Origin: DASVVT01 sp036386415
Lineage (GTDB): Bacteria; Acidobacteriota; Blastocatellia; Pyrinomonadales; Pyrinomonadaceae
Assembly: GCA_036386415.1 (NCBI GenBank)
Contig: DASVVT010000071.1
Span: 1-64,000 of the forward strand
Length of the DNA: 64,000 nucleotides
Direction of reading: 5' to 3'
Positions 1 through 8,244 of this stretch are shown here, in pieces (position 1 is the first letter of the stretch; each line of letters starts with the position of its first letter). Both the position numbers and the translations under genes were made by a program. The notes below the pieces were generated by a model that saw only the letters and a program-made list of their open reading frames with translations, searched no databases and was not told the DNA's origin.

Positions 1-32
1 TTCGTATGAATTAACGATGTAAGAGATGAGAG

Positions 33-102
33 TAGGGGCAGGGACAAGTCCTCTGCCCGCCGGTCGAACAAAAGCGGGCAGGGACAAGCCCTGCCCCTAC
101 AA
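33..102. repeat. GTAGGGGCAGGG inverted repeat
   Basis: Two arms of about 20 nt, one starting GTAGGGGCAGGGACAAG and the other ending CCCTGCCCCTAC, form a hairpin with an internal GCGGGCAGGGACAAG repeat. It lies in a gene-free stretch; 103-262 shows nothing else recognisable. It looks like a dispersed intergenic palindrome; a terminator role is not supported because no T-run follows. Confidence 0.7.
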
Positions 103-262
103 TGTTGCTGATGCTGGTAAATTCATCTGCAAACCGCTCTAAACCCCCGCTCGGCAAACCCCTCCTTCAAGGTCGTATCTTCCGCCCTGTTTTCATACAG
201 CCGGAGGCTGATAGCCCCGCAAAAGCCATAAGTTAGAGTAAAACAAGCAAATACAGCCTCGC

Positions 263-545
263 ACCGCTCATGTTTAGGCGTGCGCCGGTCATCTTCACAC
301 GTGCGCTGGTCATCTTCAGCCTGCGCCGGTCGTCTGTGAGCGTGCGCCGGTCATCTTTTAGGCTGCGCTAATCATCTGTTAGCCTGCGCAACTCGTCGGT
401 GAACCTGCGCAAGTCGTCGTTACAGGTGCGCCGGTCGTCGTCAAGCCTGCGCAGGTCGTCGGAAGGCGTGCACGGACTATCTATGAGCTTGCAAAAGCCA
501 TCCGTACAGGCGCAACGGTCGTCTGTTTGCGCGCAAAGCTCACTT
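263..545. repeat. 21-bp degenerate tandem repeat array
   Basis: About 13 head-to-tail units of 21 bp (one of 20 bp) share a core like TGCGCCGGTCATC. Because 21 nt is seven codons, the minus strand reads as heptads such as DDLRRL and TDELRRLT, as in a coiled coil. That frame is interrupted by TAG at 370-368, where neighbouring units have TTG, so the array may be the decayed end of a coiled-coil gene or a non-coding minisatellite. It lies just downstream of the minus-strand metallopeptidase stop. Confidence 0.75.
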
Positions 546-570
546 CTTATCGCGCGTGTTCGTAAACTTT

Positions 571-2394
571 TTAATTAACCGTCAGCGTTCGGCTCTTAGT
601 GATCGAGTTGGCCGTGGCCTTGATGATCGCTGAGCTGGAAGCGGAAACGTTGACCGTGCGTACCGTAAACTTTCCACTCGCAGAACCGGCGGGGATTGTA
701 ATTCTGCTCGCGGTCGGAGCGGCGACCGCCGTATTGCTGCTCAAGAGCGCCACGGCGATGCCGTTGGCAGGAGCCGCGCATTCCAGCGTCACAGTGCCCG
801 TGACGGAGTTTGGCCCGACCACCGGATTCGGACTCAAGGCGACCGATAGCACCCCTATGGGGCGCACCGTCAGCGCAGCGCTCTTTGTCACCGCTCCCGA
901 TGTCGCCGTGACGCTTCCCGCCTGGGATGCTGTGACGGGGACGGTCGTGATGCTGAAAGTCTTACTGGTCGCTCCCGCCGGAACCGTCACGCTCAAGGGC
1001 ACGCGCGTCGCAGCGATGTTGTCCGAGAGGGTGACGACGACTCCGTTGGCGGGGGCCGGGGCGCTCAGTGTAACCGTCCCCGTCACGTTCTTGCAGCCCG
1101 GCGCAACAGGGGCGCTGAGCCTGAATGCGCTCAAAGCAGGCGCGGCTCCCGTCTGTACAGCCGCGAGACAAGAGGAGTTAGAGTTGACGAAGGTGTTTAT
1201 CTGATTGCGCGAATACGTGCAGAAGCTGAGCGATGAATTCGGCCCGGCGATGGCAGTCATGATCATGTTCTGACACGTCGCATCCGACGTGTGCGTGGCG
1301 TTGAAGCTGTGGCCGATCTCGTGCGCCGTGATGATATATTTTTGCGGGATGGCCGTGACGCGCGGCGAGACTCCGTAAGCGACCTCAGGTTTCAGACAGG
1401 TAGTCCCCTGCCAGGAGACGCCGCTCCCGCCAACGTTCTTGCCCGTCCACATGTGAGCCAGATCGCGCTTGATCGCGGTGCGGTTGGCATTCCAGTAGTT
1501 TGTGAACTGGTTGACGATGCCGACCAGATCAGTCGCCGTATACGGATCGCCGGGGGTCGCCCAGGCGCTCTGATAGACAACCTTGAAAGTCAGATTAAGC
1601 TCGCGCTGATAGACCCCATCGACCTGATTCATGATGCTCATGATCTCGTTATTAGCGGCTGCCGCCCCGCCGAGCGCCGTCACGTACTCGTAATCCGCTT
1701 CGGTCGCAATCTCCGCCTGGCGCAGCGTCGCTGTCGTCGCCGTTGCTGCTTCCGGCTGCGGAGCGGTAACAGCGGTGGCAGTAGCTGTCAACCCTTGCAG
1801 CGCAACTGTGTCCAGAGCATTGTTGATCTGCTCAGCACTCGTGACGACGCATGAGGTGGTCGAGTTCTCAATCACATCCGAGCCCCTGTAGAAGATGAAC
1901 TCCGAAGGGTCGGCTGTGGCCGAGTAGCGGCTCATCGGCTCTATGAAGTAGCGTTCCTCCGGCGTGATGATCGCGCCCTCAAAGAAACCGTCATCGACGG
2001 TGAAACGCGCCTGGGCATCAGGGCGGCCAAGCACTTCACCTTTGTATGTGCGAACAACGCCCGACGCGACCCGTTTCTCCTGCCAGTCGTCTCCAATCTC
2101 TGTTGATCTGTAATTGCTGGCGCGCATGTCGTGCGGCGCGAGCTTGAGGTCAAACGTCAGGCTCGGAGTGATGAGGGAAACTCTTCCCGTGCGAAGAACC
2201 TCTGCGGCGAGTTGCGCCGTATCCAACCTGACCTGTTCATACTTTATAAAAATTTGCTGTAGATTCTGTTCCTGCCCGTTTGTCTGCTGCTCGGCTTGTG
2301 GTCTTTCTTCACCGGCCTGGACAGAAATGCGACGTAACGTTGCAACTACGGCGCATAATGAGATGATAACGAATAGCCAGAGAACCATTTTCAT
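571..2394 (-). CDS. Secreted zinc metallopeptidase, reprolysin-like (M12-type)
   Basis: Probable exported zinc endopeptidase of 607 residues. A hydrophobic N-terminus (residues 3-20) acts as signal peptide or anchor. The zinc site is HEIGHSFNATH at residues 358-368 (H358, E359, H362, H368), the HExxHxxxxxH pattern of metzincin-like enzymes with Asn where Gly is usual. Residues 50-180 resemble a reprolysin propeptide. After about residue 430 come two similar beta-sandwich-like repeats rich in V, T and S, beginning near SAFRLSAPVAPG and GVLSVALSPNP; such repeats usually bind surfaces or substrate. The gene is alone on the minus strand with a repeat downstream and a dispersed palindrome upstream. 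Substrate is unknown; fold assignment rests on the zinc motif. Confidence 0.85.
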   Translation of the reverse strand: MKMVLWLFVIISLCAVVATLRRISVQAGEERPQAEQQTNGQEQNLQQIFIKYEQVRLDTAQLAAEVLRTGRVSLITPSLTFDLKLAPHDMRASNYRSTEIGDDWQEKRVASGVVRTYKGEVLGRPDAQARFTVDDGFFEGAIITPEERYFIEPMSRYSATADPSEFIFYRGSDVIENSTTSCVVTSAEQINNALDTVALQGLTATATAVTAPQPEAATATTATLRQAEIATEADYEYVTALGGAAAANNEIMSIMNQVDGVYQRELNLTFKVVYQSAWATPGDPYTATDLVGIVNQFTNYWNANRTAIKRDLAHMWTGKNVGGSGVSWQGTTCLKPEVAYGVSPRVTAIPQKYIITAHEIGHSFNATHTSDATCQNMIMTAIAGPNSSLSFCTYSRNQINTFVNSNSSCLAAVQTGAAPALSAFRLSAPVAPGCKNVTGTVTLSAPAPANGVVVTLSDNIAATRVPLSVTVPAGATSKTFSITTVPVTASQAGSVTATSGAVTKSAALTVRPIGVLSVALSPNPVVGPNSVTGTVTLECAAPANGIAVALLSSNTAVAAPTASRITIPAGSASGKFTVRTVNVSASSSAIIKATANSITKSRTLTVN

Positions 2395-2592
2395 TGCCTA
2401 AACCTCTTGAGAACAACTGCCAGCCCAGTTTTAAATTGATACGGGAAGAGAGGGGATAAAGAGAGTAGGCGATTTATGTGCCACAAAACGAGCGCGCACG
2501 GTGTTTACTACATTGAGACACGGGTTTTTCATCCCCCTTGAAGAAGGATTTAAACGCTCTCAGGCGCGCAAAGGACTGGTGTCCTAGATTCA

Positions 2593-2698
2593 GTTCTTCT
2601 CTGTGCATCCTCCGTGTTCTCTGCGTCTGCGGTGGTGAGTGTCTGTCAGAGTTCATTCACCACAGAGACACAGAGGACGCAGAGAAGGCACAGAGCAC
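2593..2698. repeat. CACAGAGACACAGAG-type inverted repeat, copy 1
   Basis: Arms of about 42 nt (around 2596-2639 and 2653-2696) complement each other; the right arm reads CACCACAGAGACACAGAGG. It occupies most of the gap between the divergently transcribed metallopeptidase and M61 peptidase. The same element recurs at 33693-33797, and both copies have a GTGTCCT flank on the left. Confidence 0.8.
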
Positions 2699-2741
2699 TA
2701 ATCACATCAGGACGCTACACGCAAAGGAGTAGATACTTAAG

Positions 2742-4544
2742 ATGATGCCTTTAATGCGACGCGGGTTGTTGACGGTTCTGCTGACGGTGATGGTCGCCGT
2801 GGCCGCTTCGGCTGCGCCGCGCATCGAGAACACCGTCACGATCACAGACCCGAAGCAGCCTGTGTTGCGTGTGACGACGAACATAGAGGGACTAAGCCAG
2901 CCGCAGTTGGAAGTCGGGATTCCCACCTGGGCTCCCGGCTACTACATCACAGAAGACTTCGCGCGCAACATCTCGCGCCTCGTCTTTAAGGATCAGACGG
3001 GGCGCGTTCTGCGTCACGCGAAAAACCACCCGAGCCTGTGGCTGCTCGACACGCGCGGGGCATCAAGCGTGAAGATCGAGTTCGAATACGCCGCCACAGA
3101 GCTTGACCTCAATAAGTCAATCATCAGACCGGGCTTCGGCGTCCTCAACGGCTCGAATTTCTTCTTCTACGTCAAGGGGCACACGCTCGACCTGCCGGAA
3201 TCGGTGACGTTCAAGCTCCCCCGTGGGTGGAGCATCTCGACGGGCCTGACGCCCACCTCTGACCCGATGAGGTTCACGGCTGAAAGCTACGACGTGCTGG
3301 TCGATTGCCCTGTGCTGGTCGGCGAGTTCGATCAGGCTGAGCTACCACTTCGGGGCGTGCCGCATCGCCTGGCCGTCGTGCCTAAGGGGACGTTCACCCC
3401 GCCTGAGATGGAAAGACTCGCCCGCGATTATCTGAAAGTGATCGACGCCGCCGACCGTATGTTCGGCGAGATTCCCTACAAGCAGTATTTAATCATCACA
3501 GTGTTCGAGGGCACGCAAGGGGTGTTCGGCGCACTGGAGCACTCAAATTCTTACTTCGGAATCATGCCGCAGCCCGGCTCGCTCGACATGGCATACGACA
3601 GTCTGATCGGGCTCACGGCGCACGAATTCTTTCACGCCTTCAACGTCAAGCGCATACGCCCGGCTGAGCTGTGGCCTTACCGCTACGACGAGCGCAGCTA
3701 CACGCCCCTCTTATGGTTCTCGGAAGGCGTCACGGACTACTACACCTCGCGCGGCAAGCTGCGCGCCGGTCTGATCGACGAAGATCATTATCTTCAGGAA
3801 GTGGCGAACACGGTCACGCAGGTCTTGGAGGTGGAAGCGGCCAAATACATCTCCGTGGAAGAGGCGAGCATCAACGTCTGGATCGGCGGAATTACAGGCA
3901 GCCGCCAGCCCTTCCGTGTTGATTACTACTCACGCGGGAACGTGCTCGGCCTCCTGTTAGACCTTTCAATCCGCCATGACACCCAAAACCGGCACACGCT
4001 CGACGATGTGCTTCGAGTCCTGTACCAGAACTACTACAAGAAGAATCGCGGCTTCAGAACATCCGATCTGGTGACGGAGATCAATCGTTTGACCAAACGA
4101 GACTATCATTCCTTCTTTGAACGCTACGTCGGCGGAACAGAGCCGCTCCCCCTTCATGAGACCTTCGCATACGCGGGGCTCAGATTGGAGGAACAGAAAA
4201 CGAAAGTGCCGCGTCTGGGCATATCGACAAGTAATGACAAAACCATCATCGCTCTCACGCCGGGCGGCACGGTGGAAGCGGCGGGAGCGAAAGTCGGCGA
4301 CCGCCTGCTCAGCATCGGCCCCGTCAACACGGATGATCCAAAATGGGTGGAGGAGTTTCGCCGCGCCTACGCGGACAAAGAGGGCGAGACGGTGGCGATG
4401 AACGTCATCAGAGATGGGAAACCTTTGCAGCTCGATTTGAAGATCAAACTCATAGAGCTCTCAAACTGGAAGCTGCAACGCCCGGACGCGAGCGTCACTC
4501 CGGCGCAGAAAGAGCTGCTCGATAGATGGATTAGCGGAAAGTGA
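2742..4544 (+). CDS. M61 family peptidase with C-terminal PDZ domain
   Basis: Secreted metallopeptidase of the glycyl-aminopeptidase (M61) family, 600 residues. A signal peptide covers about residues 1-25 (LLTVLLTVMVAVAASAAP). An N-terminal beta-rich M61 domain is followed by the catalytic part: HEFFH at residues 294-298 and the downstream glutamate in WFSEGVTDYY. Residues around 480-560 form a PDZ-like domain (LGISTSNDKTIIALTPGGTVEAAGAKVGDRLLSIG shows the fold; key part TPGGTVEAAGAKVGDRL). Length and order match the family. Start is the first ATG of ATGATG. It is a single gene with repeats on both sides, so no operon partner suggests the substrate; a periplasmic oligopeptide role is inferred. 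Confidence 0.92.
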   Translation: MMPLMRRGLLTVLLTVMVAVAASAAPRIENTVTITDPKQPVLRVTTNIEGLSQPQLEVGIPTWAPGYYITEDFARNISRLVFKDQTGRVLRHAKNHPSLWLLDTRGASSVKIEFEYAATELDLNKSIIRPGFGVLNGSNFFFYVKGHTLDLPESVTFKLPRGWSISTGLTPTSDPMRFTAESYDVLVDCPVLVGEFDQAELPLRGVPHRLAVVPKGTFTPPEMERLARDYLKVIDAADRMFGEIPYKQYLIITVFEGTQGVFGALEHSNSYFGIMPQPGSLDMAYDSLIGLTAHEFFHAFNVKRIRPAELWPYRYDERSYTPLLWFSEGVTDYYTSRGKLRAGLIDEDHYLQEVANTVTQVLEVEAAKYISVEEASINVWIGGITGSRQPFRVDYYSRGNVLGLLLDLSIRHDTQNRHTLDDVLRVLYQNYYKKNRGFRTSDLVTEINRLTKRDYHSFFERYVGGTEPLPLHETFAYAGLRLEEQKTKVPRLGISTSNDKTIIALTPGGTVEAAGAKVGDRLLSIGPVNTDDPKWVEEFRRAYADKEGETVAMNVIRDGKPLQLDLKIKLIELSNWKLQRPDASVTPAQKELLDRWISGK

Positions 4545-4570
4545 TAGCGACTCAAGCAGGAGAGTTGAAA

Positions 4571-4670
4571 TTTCTGCGCCCTCTGCGCGTCCCCTTTGCG
4601 TCCTGCGGCGTTTAAATCTTCTCTCTCAACGCAAAGAGCGCAAAGTATTTCGCAAAGGGCGCAAAGTTAA
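4571..4670. repeat. CGCAAAGGACGCAAAG-type inverted repeat
   Basis: Complementary arms (CTGCGCCCTCTGCGCG on the left, CGCAAAGGGCGCAAAG on the right) joined through TTTAAATCTTC. It lies between the convergent M61 peptidase and the small secreted protein and could form a bidirectional terminator-like hairpin. It is one of seven copies of this family in the window. Confidence 0.8.
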
Positions 4671-4694
4671 GTCGGCTGTGCGAGCCCGCTTTAC

Positions 4695-5147
4695 CTACTT
4701 TTGCTTCATCCAGGGCAGCAGCGTGAGTATGAACCTGCGGCCATCGCACTTGTCGTCGATCCCTTTCAAGACCAGCTTATCTCCATTAAGCGTCCACTTG
4801 TAAATGCCCGTCTCCTTGCCCGTCTCTTTGGCGCAGGAGAGAGAACCGGTTTCGTCCGTAATAATGAAGCGGTCTGCGGTAGCGCTGTAATGCCCTTCGA
4901 CCGTGACCACGCCGTCCTTGGTGATCCTGCTCTTGCCCTCTTCCATGAGCGTCAGCTCCCACTTGCCCTTCAGAGCAGGCCGTCCCTCGGCGGGAAACTT
5001 CGCCGGGAAATTCTCATCCGCGATGGTGACGGTGTAGACGCCTTGCGGCAGCGATTGGGTTTCCAGAGCGAACCCGGCGAAGAGAAATATGAGTGGCAGC
5101 ATCACTAGCGGTGTGATGCTGGCGAATGTCTTGTTTCGATTTATCAT
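4695..5147 (-). CDS. Small secreted protein, lipocalin-like fold possible
   Basis: Unrecognised 150-residue exported protein. Residues 12-33 are a hydrophobic signal segment (FASITPLVMLPLIFLFAGFAL). The mature part alternates short beta strands (GVYTVTIADENFP, GKWELTLMEEGKSRIT, GHYSATADRFIITDE, GIYKWTLNGDKLVLKGI), as in small beta-barrel proteins that measure or bind ligands. Two cysteines (in LSCAKE and DDKCDG) could form a disulfide. It stands alone between two intergenic repeats. No function should be assigned beyond export; the lipocalin-like idea is inference from strand pattern only. Confidence 0.7.
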   Translation of the reverse strand: MINRNKTFASITPLVMLPLIFLFAGFALETQSLPQGVYTVTIADENFPAKFPAEGRPALKGKWELTLMEEGKSRITKDGVVTVEGHYSATADRFIITDETGSLSCAKETGKETGIYKWTLNGDKLVLKGIDDKCDGRRFILTLLPWMKQK

Positions 5148-5239
5148 GGCGCTTCTCCCCTCAAAACTTCGGGTGCAGACCCCCCTCGGCAGAATCTCAT
5201 CCCTGTCTCCTATCTTACCAAGACGGACGGGAATTTAAA

Positions 5240-5447
5240 TAACGTGAGTTCGACATAAGCGGCTGTGCCGCCGCGTTGTGCGGAAAGCCTCTGACTTTCC
5301 GTCCACTGCTACTCTCCATCTCTGGAGAGGCTGCGCCTCGCCAACAGCAAGGCGCAGCCTTGCTGCAAATAAAGTAAGCACTTAACGGAAAGGCAGAGCC
5401 TTTCCGCACAGCCAAGCGGCACAGCCGCTTACGTCGAACTTACGTTA
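5240..5447. mobile_element. 208-bp MITE-like palindromic element, full copy
   Basis: Terminal inverted repeats of 32 nt match at 30 positions; the left end starts TAACGTGAGTTCGACATAAG and the right end finishes TCGAACTTACGTTA. Nested hairpins inside pair GTGCGGAAAGCC with the GGCTTTCC-type segment and two GGCGCAGCC segments with each other. No ORF is present. A reversed and truncated copy lies at 21956-22082. The structure fits a non-autonomous miniature element; no transposase is in the window and no clear target duplication can be called. Confidence 0.8.
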
Positions 5448-5462
5448 AAATAGCACGCGCAT

Positions 5463-6131
5463 TCATCTGATCTCTGAAAAGCTCAGGTTGAGAATCGCGT
5501 ACTCTTTCCAGTCTTTGTAATCATAGTGCCACCATTCGGGCTCGTAAGCGACGAACCCTGCGGCCTCCATAGCCGCCCGGAGCGTTTCGCGTAAGCGCGT
5601 TGCTTCAGCAGACCCGCACTTGTAGTTGATGTGCGCGCGTTCTGTGAACTCGTCATACTCGCTCGGCATCCTTACAGCCGTTCCGGTTCTGAGATCGAAC
5701 ATGGAAAGGTCTACGGCGCAGCCGCGATTATGGCGCGACCCCTTGGCGGGATCGGCCACGAACTCCCTTTTATCCAAAGGCGTCGCGTCCCAGAAAATCT
5801 TCGTCACAGACCAGGGGCGATAGCCGTCGAAGACCAGGAGGCCGTAACCCTGCCGCTTGAGCGCACGGTTGACGCTAAGGAGGGCTTCTGCCGCCGGGCG
5901 CTGTAGAAAGGCGCGAGCCTCTGTGTAGACGGGTCGGCCAAGAAAGTTGTTGGGTGTGGCGTAGCGTATGTCCAGACGAAGACTCGGATCGAGTTTGATA
6001 AGCTCGACCAGCTCCGGCTTGCGAAAAGCCCCGGCTTCTCTGGGCGGCTGCTGTCCGTAGAGCTGACCCGCCAGGATCAACACGGTTGCCAGAACAGCCG
6101 TACCTCTTCTGCACTCGCTTCTCAATTTCAC
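5463..6131 (-). CDS. D-alanyl-D-alanine dipeptidase, VanX type (M15D)
   Basis: Zinc dipeptidase expected to cleave D-Ala-D-Ala in the periplasm, 222 residues. Residues 9-27 form a signal peptide (RGTAVLATVLILAGQLYG). The M15 zinc ligands are H134 and D141 in SRHNRGCAVD and H202 in EPEWWHYDY, with E199 as the catalytic base and R105 (FDGYRPW) in the transition-state position. All family hallmarks are intact and the length suits a secreted VanX/DdpX relative. There is no VanH, VanA, VanR or VanS nearby, so recycling of peptidoglycan dipeptides is more likely than vancomycin resistance; this is inference. Confidence 0.93.
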   Translation of the reverse strand: MKLRSECRRGTAVLATVLILAGQLYGQQPPREAGAFRKPELVELIKLDPSLRLDIRYATPNNFLGRPVYTEARAFLQRPAAEALLSVNRALKRQGYGLLVFDGYRPWSVTKIFWDATPLDKREFVADPAKGSRHNRGCAVDLSMFDLRTGTAVRMPSEYDEFTERAHINYKCGSAEATRLRETLRAAMEAAGFVAYEPEWWHYDYKDWKEYAILNLSFSEIR

Positions 6132-6175
6132 TCTCCTAGATCAAATTTCAATTGAGTGTACGGCGAGAGCCATGT

Positions 6176-6264
6176 CACCGCAAAGGACGCAAAGAAGGAA
6201 GACGCAAAGAACGCGAAGGAATCTCCAGCGCCCTCTGCGGTTTCCTTGGTGACCTTTGCGGTTT
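6176..6264. repeat. CGCAAAGGACGCAAAG-type inverted repeat
   Basis: Left arm CCGCAAAGGACGCAAAG and right arm ending GACCTTTGCGG pair across about 50 nt. It lies between the divergent vanX-like and vanZ-like genes. A single-arm run of heptamers (ATCGTAA, ATCGTGA, ATCGTAA) follows at 6321-6344. Confidence 0.75.
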
Positions 6265-6418
6265 ATCTTCCGTACAGGCGAATTAAATCTGCTCTAGAAG
6301 CTCAACCTCAGCGTCTCTCATCGTAAATCGTGAATCGTAAATAGATGGGCATCAGGTTTCCTCTCTGACACACGTCACCCGTCAAGCGTCTGTGTTAATC
6401 TTCTACCACGCCTTGAAC

Positions 6419-6898
6419 ATGGAATCCGTGACAGACAAAGAATCGCAGGCGTGGCGCGGGCGAGTCTCTCGCTACGCGCCGCTCATCATCTGGATGCTCT
6501 TGATCTTTCTCGCGTCAACCGGAGAGCTGTCCGCCTCCAACACGTCGCGTATCCTGCGTCCGCTGCTCATCTGGCTCTTCCCTGACATCAGCGAAGAGGC
6601 GCTGGCTCGCGCCCACTTCTTTGTGCGCAAGGCCGCACACTTCACGGAGTACGGCGTGCTGGCGCTGCTGGCCGCGCGCGCTTTTGTCACCTCATCTCGA
6701 GGGGTGTTGCGCCGCGCATGGTTCTTCACTGCGTTTCTCGTCATCATCCTTTATTCATTGTCGGACGAATTCCATCAAAGCTTCGTCGCATCGCGTACGG
6801 GGTCGATCTACGATAGCTTCATAGACATGGCCGGAGGCTTGACCGCGCTTGTCCTCTACGCCGTGTGGCGCGGAAGAAAGGTGAAGGCGGCGAGATGA
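6419..6898 (+). CDS. VanZ-like membrane protein
   Basis: Integral membrane protein of the VanZ family, 159 residues from the ATG used here. Four hydrophobic helices are visible: LIIWMLLIFLAS, FTEYGVLALLAARAF, AWFFTAFLVIILYSL and the helix ending LTALVLYAVW. The signature segments HFTEYG and SDEFHQSFV with SGRTGSIYD-like RTGSIYDSFIDMAGG are present. An upstream GTG at 6392 is in frame but encodes a poor extension; neither start has a clear Shine-Dalgarno. VanZ proteins are linked to glycopeptide tolerance or cell-surface traits, but the exact role is unknown. The divergent neighbour is the VanX-type dipeptidase. Confidence 0.85.
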   Translation: MESVTDKESQAWRGRVSRYAPLIIWMLLIFLASTGELSASNTSRILRPLLIWLFPDISEEALARAHFFVRKAAHFTEYGVLALLAARAFVTSSRGVLRRAWFFTAFLVIILYSLSDEFHQSFVASRTGSIYDSFIDMAGGLTALVLYAVWRGRKVKAAR

Positions 6899-6950
6899 TC
6901 GTAGAAACCCCCGGATCATTCTACTTCTTCTCGTTCCGTAGCCAGCTAAT

Positions 6951-7076
6951 GCCAGGTTGCAATCAAAAGAGAAGAGGATGATGATCCACGAAGCAACACG
7001 AAATGACACGAACAGAGGAGGCTCTTTCGTGTTGCTTCGTGTCGAGCGCGTGGAGCGTCGCCCCCTCTGCTATCTG
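6951..7076. repeat. CACGAAGCAACACGAA-type inverted repeat, copy 1
   Basis: Left arm carries GATCCACGAAGCAACACG and right arm TTCGTGTTGCTTCGTG. The outer left flank GCAATCAAAAGAG matches the flanks of the copies near 9505 and 58795. It sits in the 207-nt gap before crcB. Confidence 0.8.
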
Positions 7077-7104
7077 GTCTCAGTTGGAATGAGCTAATAT
7101 ACTA

Positions 7105-7479
7105 ATGTGGCGCATACTTCTCATCGGTTTAGCAGGTCTGTTTGGGACGCTTGGCAGGTACTGGTTATCGGGCGTGGCGGCGCGACGTTTCGGGGAGACG
7201 TTCCCTGTCGGAACTCTGCTCGTCAACGTCCTGGGCTGCTTTCTGGCCGGTTTCCTCTTCTACTTGATGCAGGAACGCTTCCTCGTCAATCAAACAGTGC
7301 GCACGGTGATCCTCGTCGGATTGCTCGGAGGCTTCACGACTTTCTCTTCTTTCGGACTTCAAACATTTACGCTCATCCGAGATAGCCAGTTTGGGTACGC
7401 TGCGCTGAACATCATCGTCTCCAATCTGGCCGGGCTGCTCATGGTGTGGGTCGGTTATACTTTAGCGAGGGCTCTATAA
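7105..7479 (+). CDS. crcB: Fluoride ion channel CrcB/Fluc
   Basis: Small membrane channel that exports fluoride as a dual-topology dimer, 124 residues. Four helices are visible: WRILLIGLAGLFGTLGRYW, VGTLLVNVLGCFLAGFLFYL, TVRTVILVGLLGGFTTFSSFG and ALNIIVSNLAGLLMVWVGYTLA. Signature segments are GTLGRYWLSG, the pore Asn in LLVNVLGCF, and GGFTTFSSFG, where the family places the fluoride-track phenylalanines and the sodium site. Length is typical. It precedes a PII-like DUF190 gene, the standard crcB neighbour. I looked for a fluoride riboswitch upstream and did not find a convincing one. Confidence 0.95.
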   Translation: MWRILLIGLAGLFGTLGRYWLSGVAARRFGETFPVGTLLVNVLGCFLAGFLFYLMQERFLVNQTVRTVILVGLLGGFTTFSSFGLQTFTLIRDSQFGYAALNIIVSNLAGLLMVWVGYTLARAL

Positions 7480-7509
7480 AAGAGGAGTGGAGAGATTGTG
7501 TTGAGTAGA

Positions 7510-7606
7510 GATTTAAACGCTGGAGGTGCGCAAAGGTTTTCGCGAAGGAGTTGAATTCTCTGCGTCCTCTAGCGTCTTCTTCCTTCGCGCACTTTGCGTT
7601 TAAATA
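7510..7606. repeat. CGCAAAGGACGCAAAG-type inverted repeat between crcB and DUF190 gene
   Basis: Arms begin ATTTAAACGCTGGAGGTG and end CACTTTGCGTTTAAAT. The element fills the whole crcB-DUF190 spacer and ends 7 nt before the ATG, so it leaves no room for a usual Shine-Dalgarno; translation of the second gene may depend on this RNA structure. Confidence 0.75.
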
Positions 7607-7613
7607 ACCCCTT

Positions 7614-7943
7614 ATGAGCATACCGGAAGACGAATACCTGCTGCGGATATTTATTGGCGAGAGCGATAGGCACGGCCATCGCCCTCTCTATGAAGCCATC
7701 GTCTTAAAGGCCAGAGAGTCTGGCCTGAAGGGAGCGACGGTGCTGCGCGGGGTGATGGGCTTCGGGCGTCACAGCATTCTCCACACGGCGAAAATTCTGC
7801 GGCTGTCCGAAGACCTTCCGATGGTCGTAGAGATCGTAGATCGGCTGGAAAAGATAGAGCAGTTTATCCCCCTTCTGGATGAGATGATCTCGGATGGGTT
7901 GGTCACGCTCGAAAGGGTGAGGGTCATCCATTACGGGGGCTGA
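7614..7943 (+). CDS. DUF190 family PII-like protein
   Basis: A 109-residue soluble protein of the DUF190 family, which has a PII-like ferredoxin fold and forms trimers. Recognisable segments are LLRIFIGESDRHGHRPLYEAI, RESGLKGATVLRGVMGFG, LPMVVEIVD and the C-terminal VTLERVRVIHY. In many genomes it follows crcB, as here, and is thought to bind a small ligand and modulate fluoride export; that link is genomic association, not proof. No Shine-Dalgarno is visible because an inverted repeat abuts the ATG. Confidence 0.92.
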   Translation: MSIPEDEYLLRIFIGESDRHGHRPLYEAIVLKARESGLKGATVLRGVMGFGRHSILHTAKILRLSEDLPMVVEIVDRLEKIEQFIPLLDEMISDGLVTLERVRVIHYGG

Positions 7944-7951
7944 GTAAGAAG

Positions 7952-8074
7952 AGATTTCGGATTGCGGATTTCGGATTGCGGATTTGAAAGTTTAGATTTC
8001 GGGTTCGAGATTTAAGATCGGGAAACTTCTGTCGCCTTCTTCAATCCGCAATCCGCAATCCGAAATCCGCAATT
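7952..8074. repeat. Heptamer palindrome (GGATTGC / GGATTTC)
   Basis: Tandem heptamers GGATTGC and GGATTTC at 7956-7985 are mirrored by CAATCCG-type heptamers at 8042-8072. This is one of at least 16 such loci. The rest of the gap to 8245 shows nothing recognisable apart from the Shine-Dalgarno of the next gene. Confidence 0.8.
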
Positions 8075-8244
8075 CCTCCTACTTCCGCTCTTCCCTCGCG
8101 CACCCATTTGTGCAATAGTTTTGTCGCATATTCGTCCATCGCACGGGTCGGGGCCGAAACCCCCGCATCATACCGGAGCGTATCACTTCGGGCGGCCAGA
8201 TGAGATTGAGCAGGACGATCCGCCGAAAAGGAGATTGAAGCAAC

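Noticed and set aside
263..545. CRISPR array
   Set aside because: Units are contiguous 21-mers without unique spacers and there are no cas genes.
5463..6898. Vancomycin resistance locus
   Set aside because: VanX-like and VanZ-like genes are divergent and lack vanH, vanA and the regulators; each family also occurs outside resistance loci.
7055..7104. Fluoride riboswitch before crcB
   Set aside because: The conserved aptamer segments were not found; the region is a repeat arm plus a short AT-rich stretch.
7952..8074. tRNA or small RNA gene
   Set aside because: The pairing is explained by mirrored heptamers; there is no cloverleaf or conserved T-loop.
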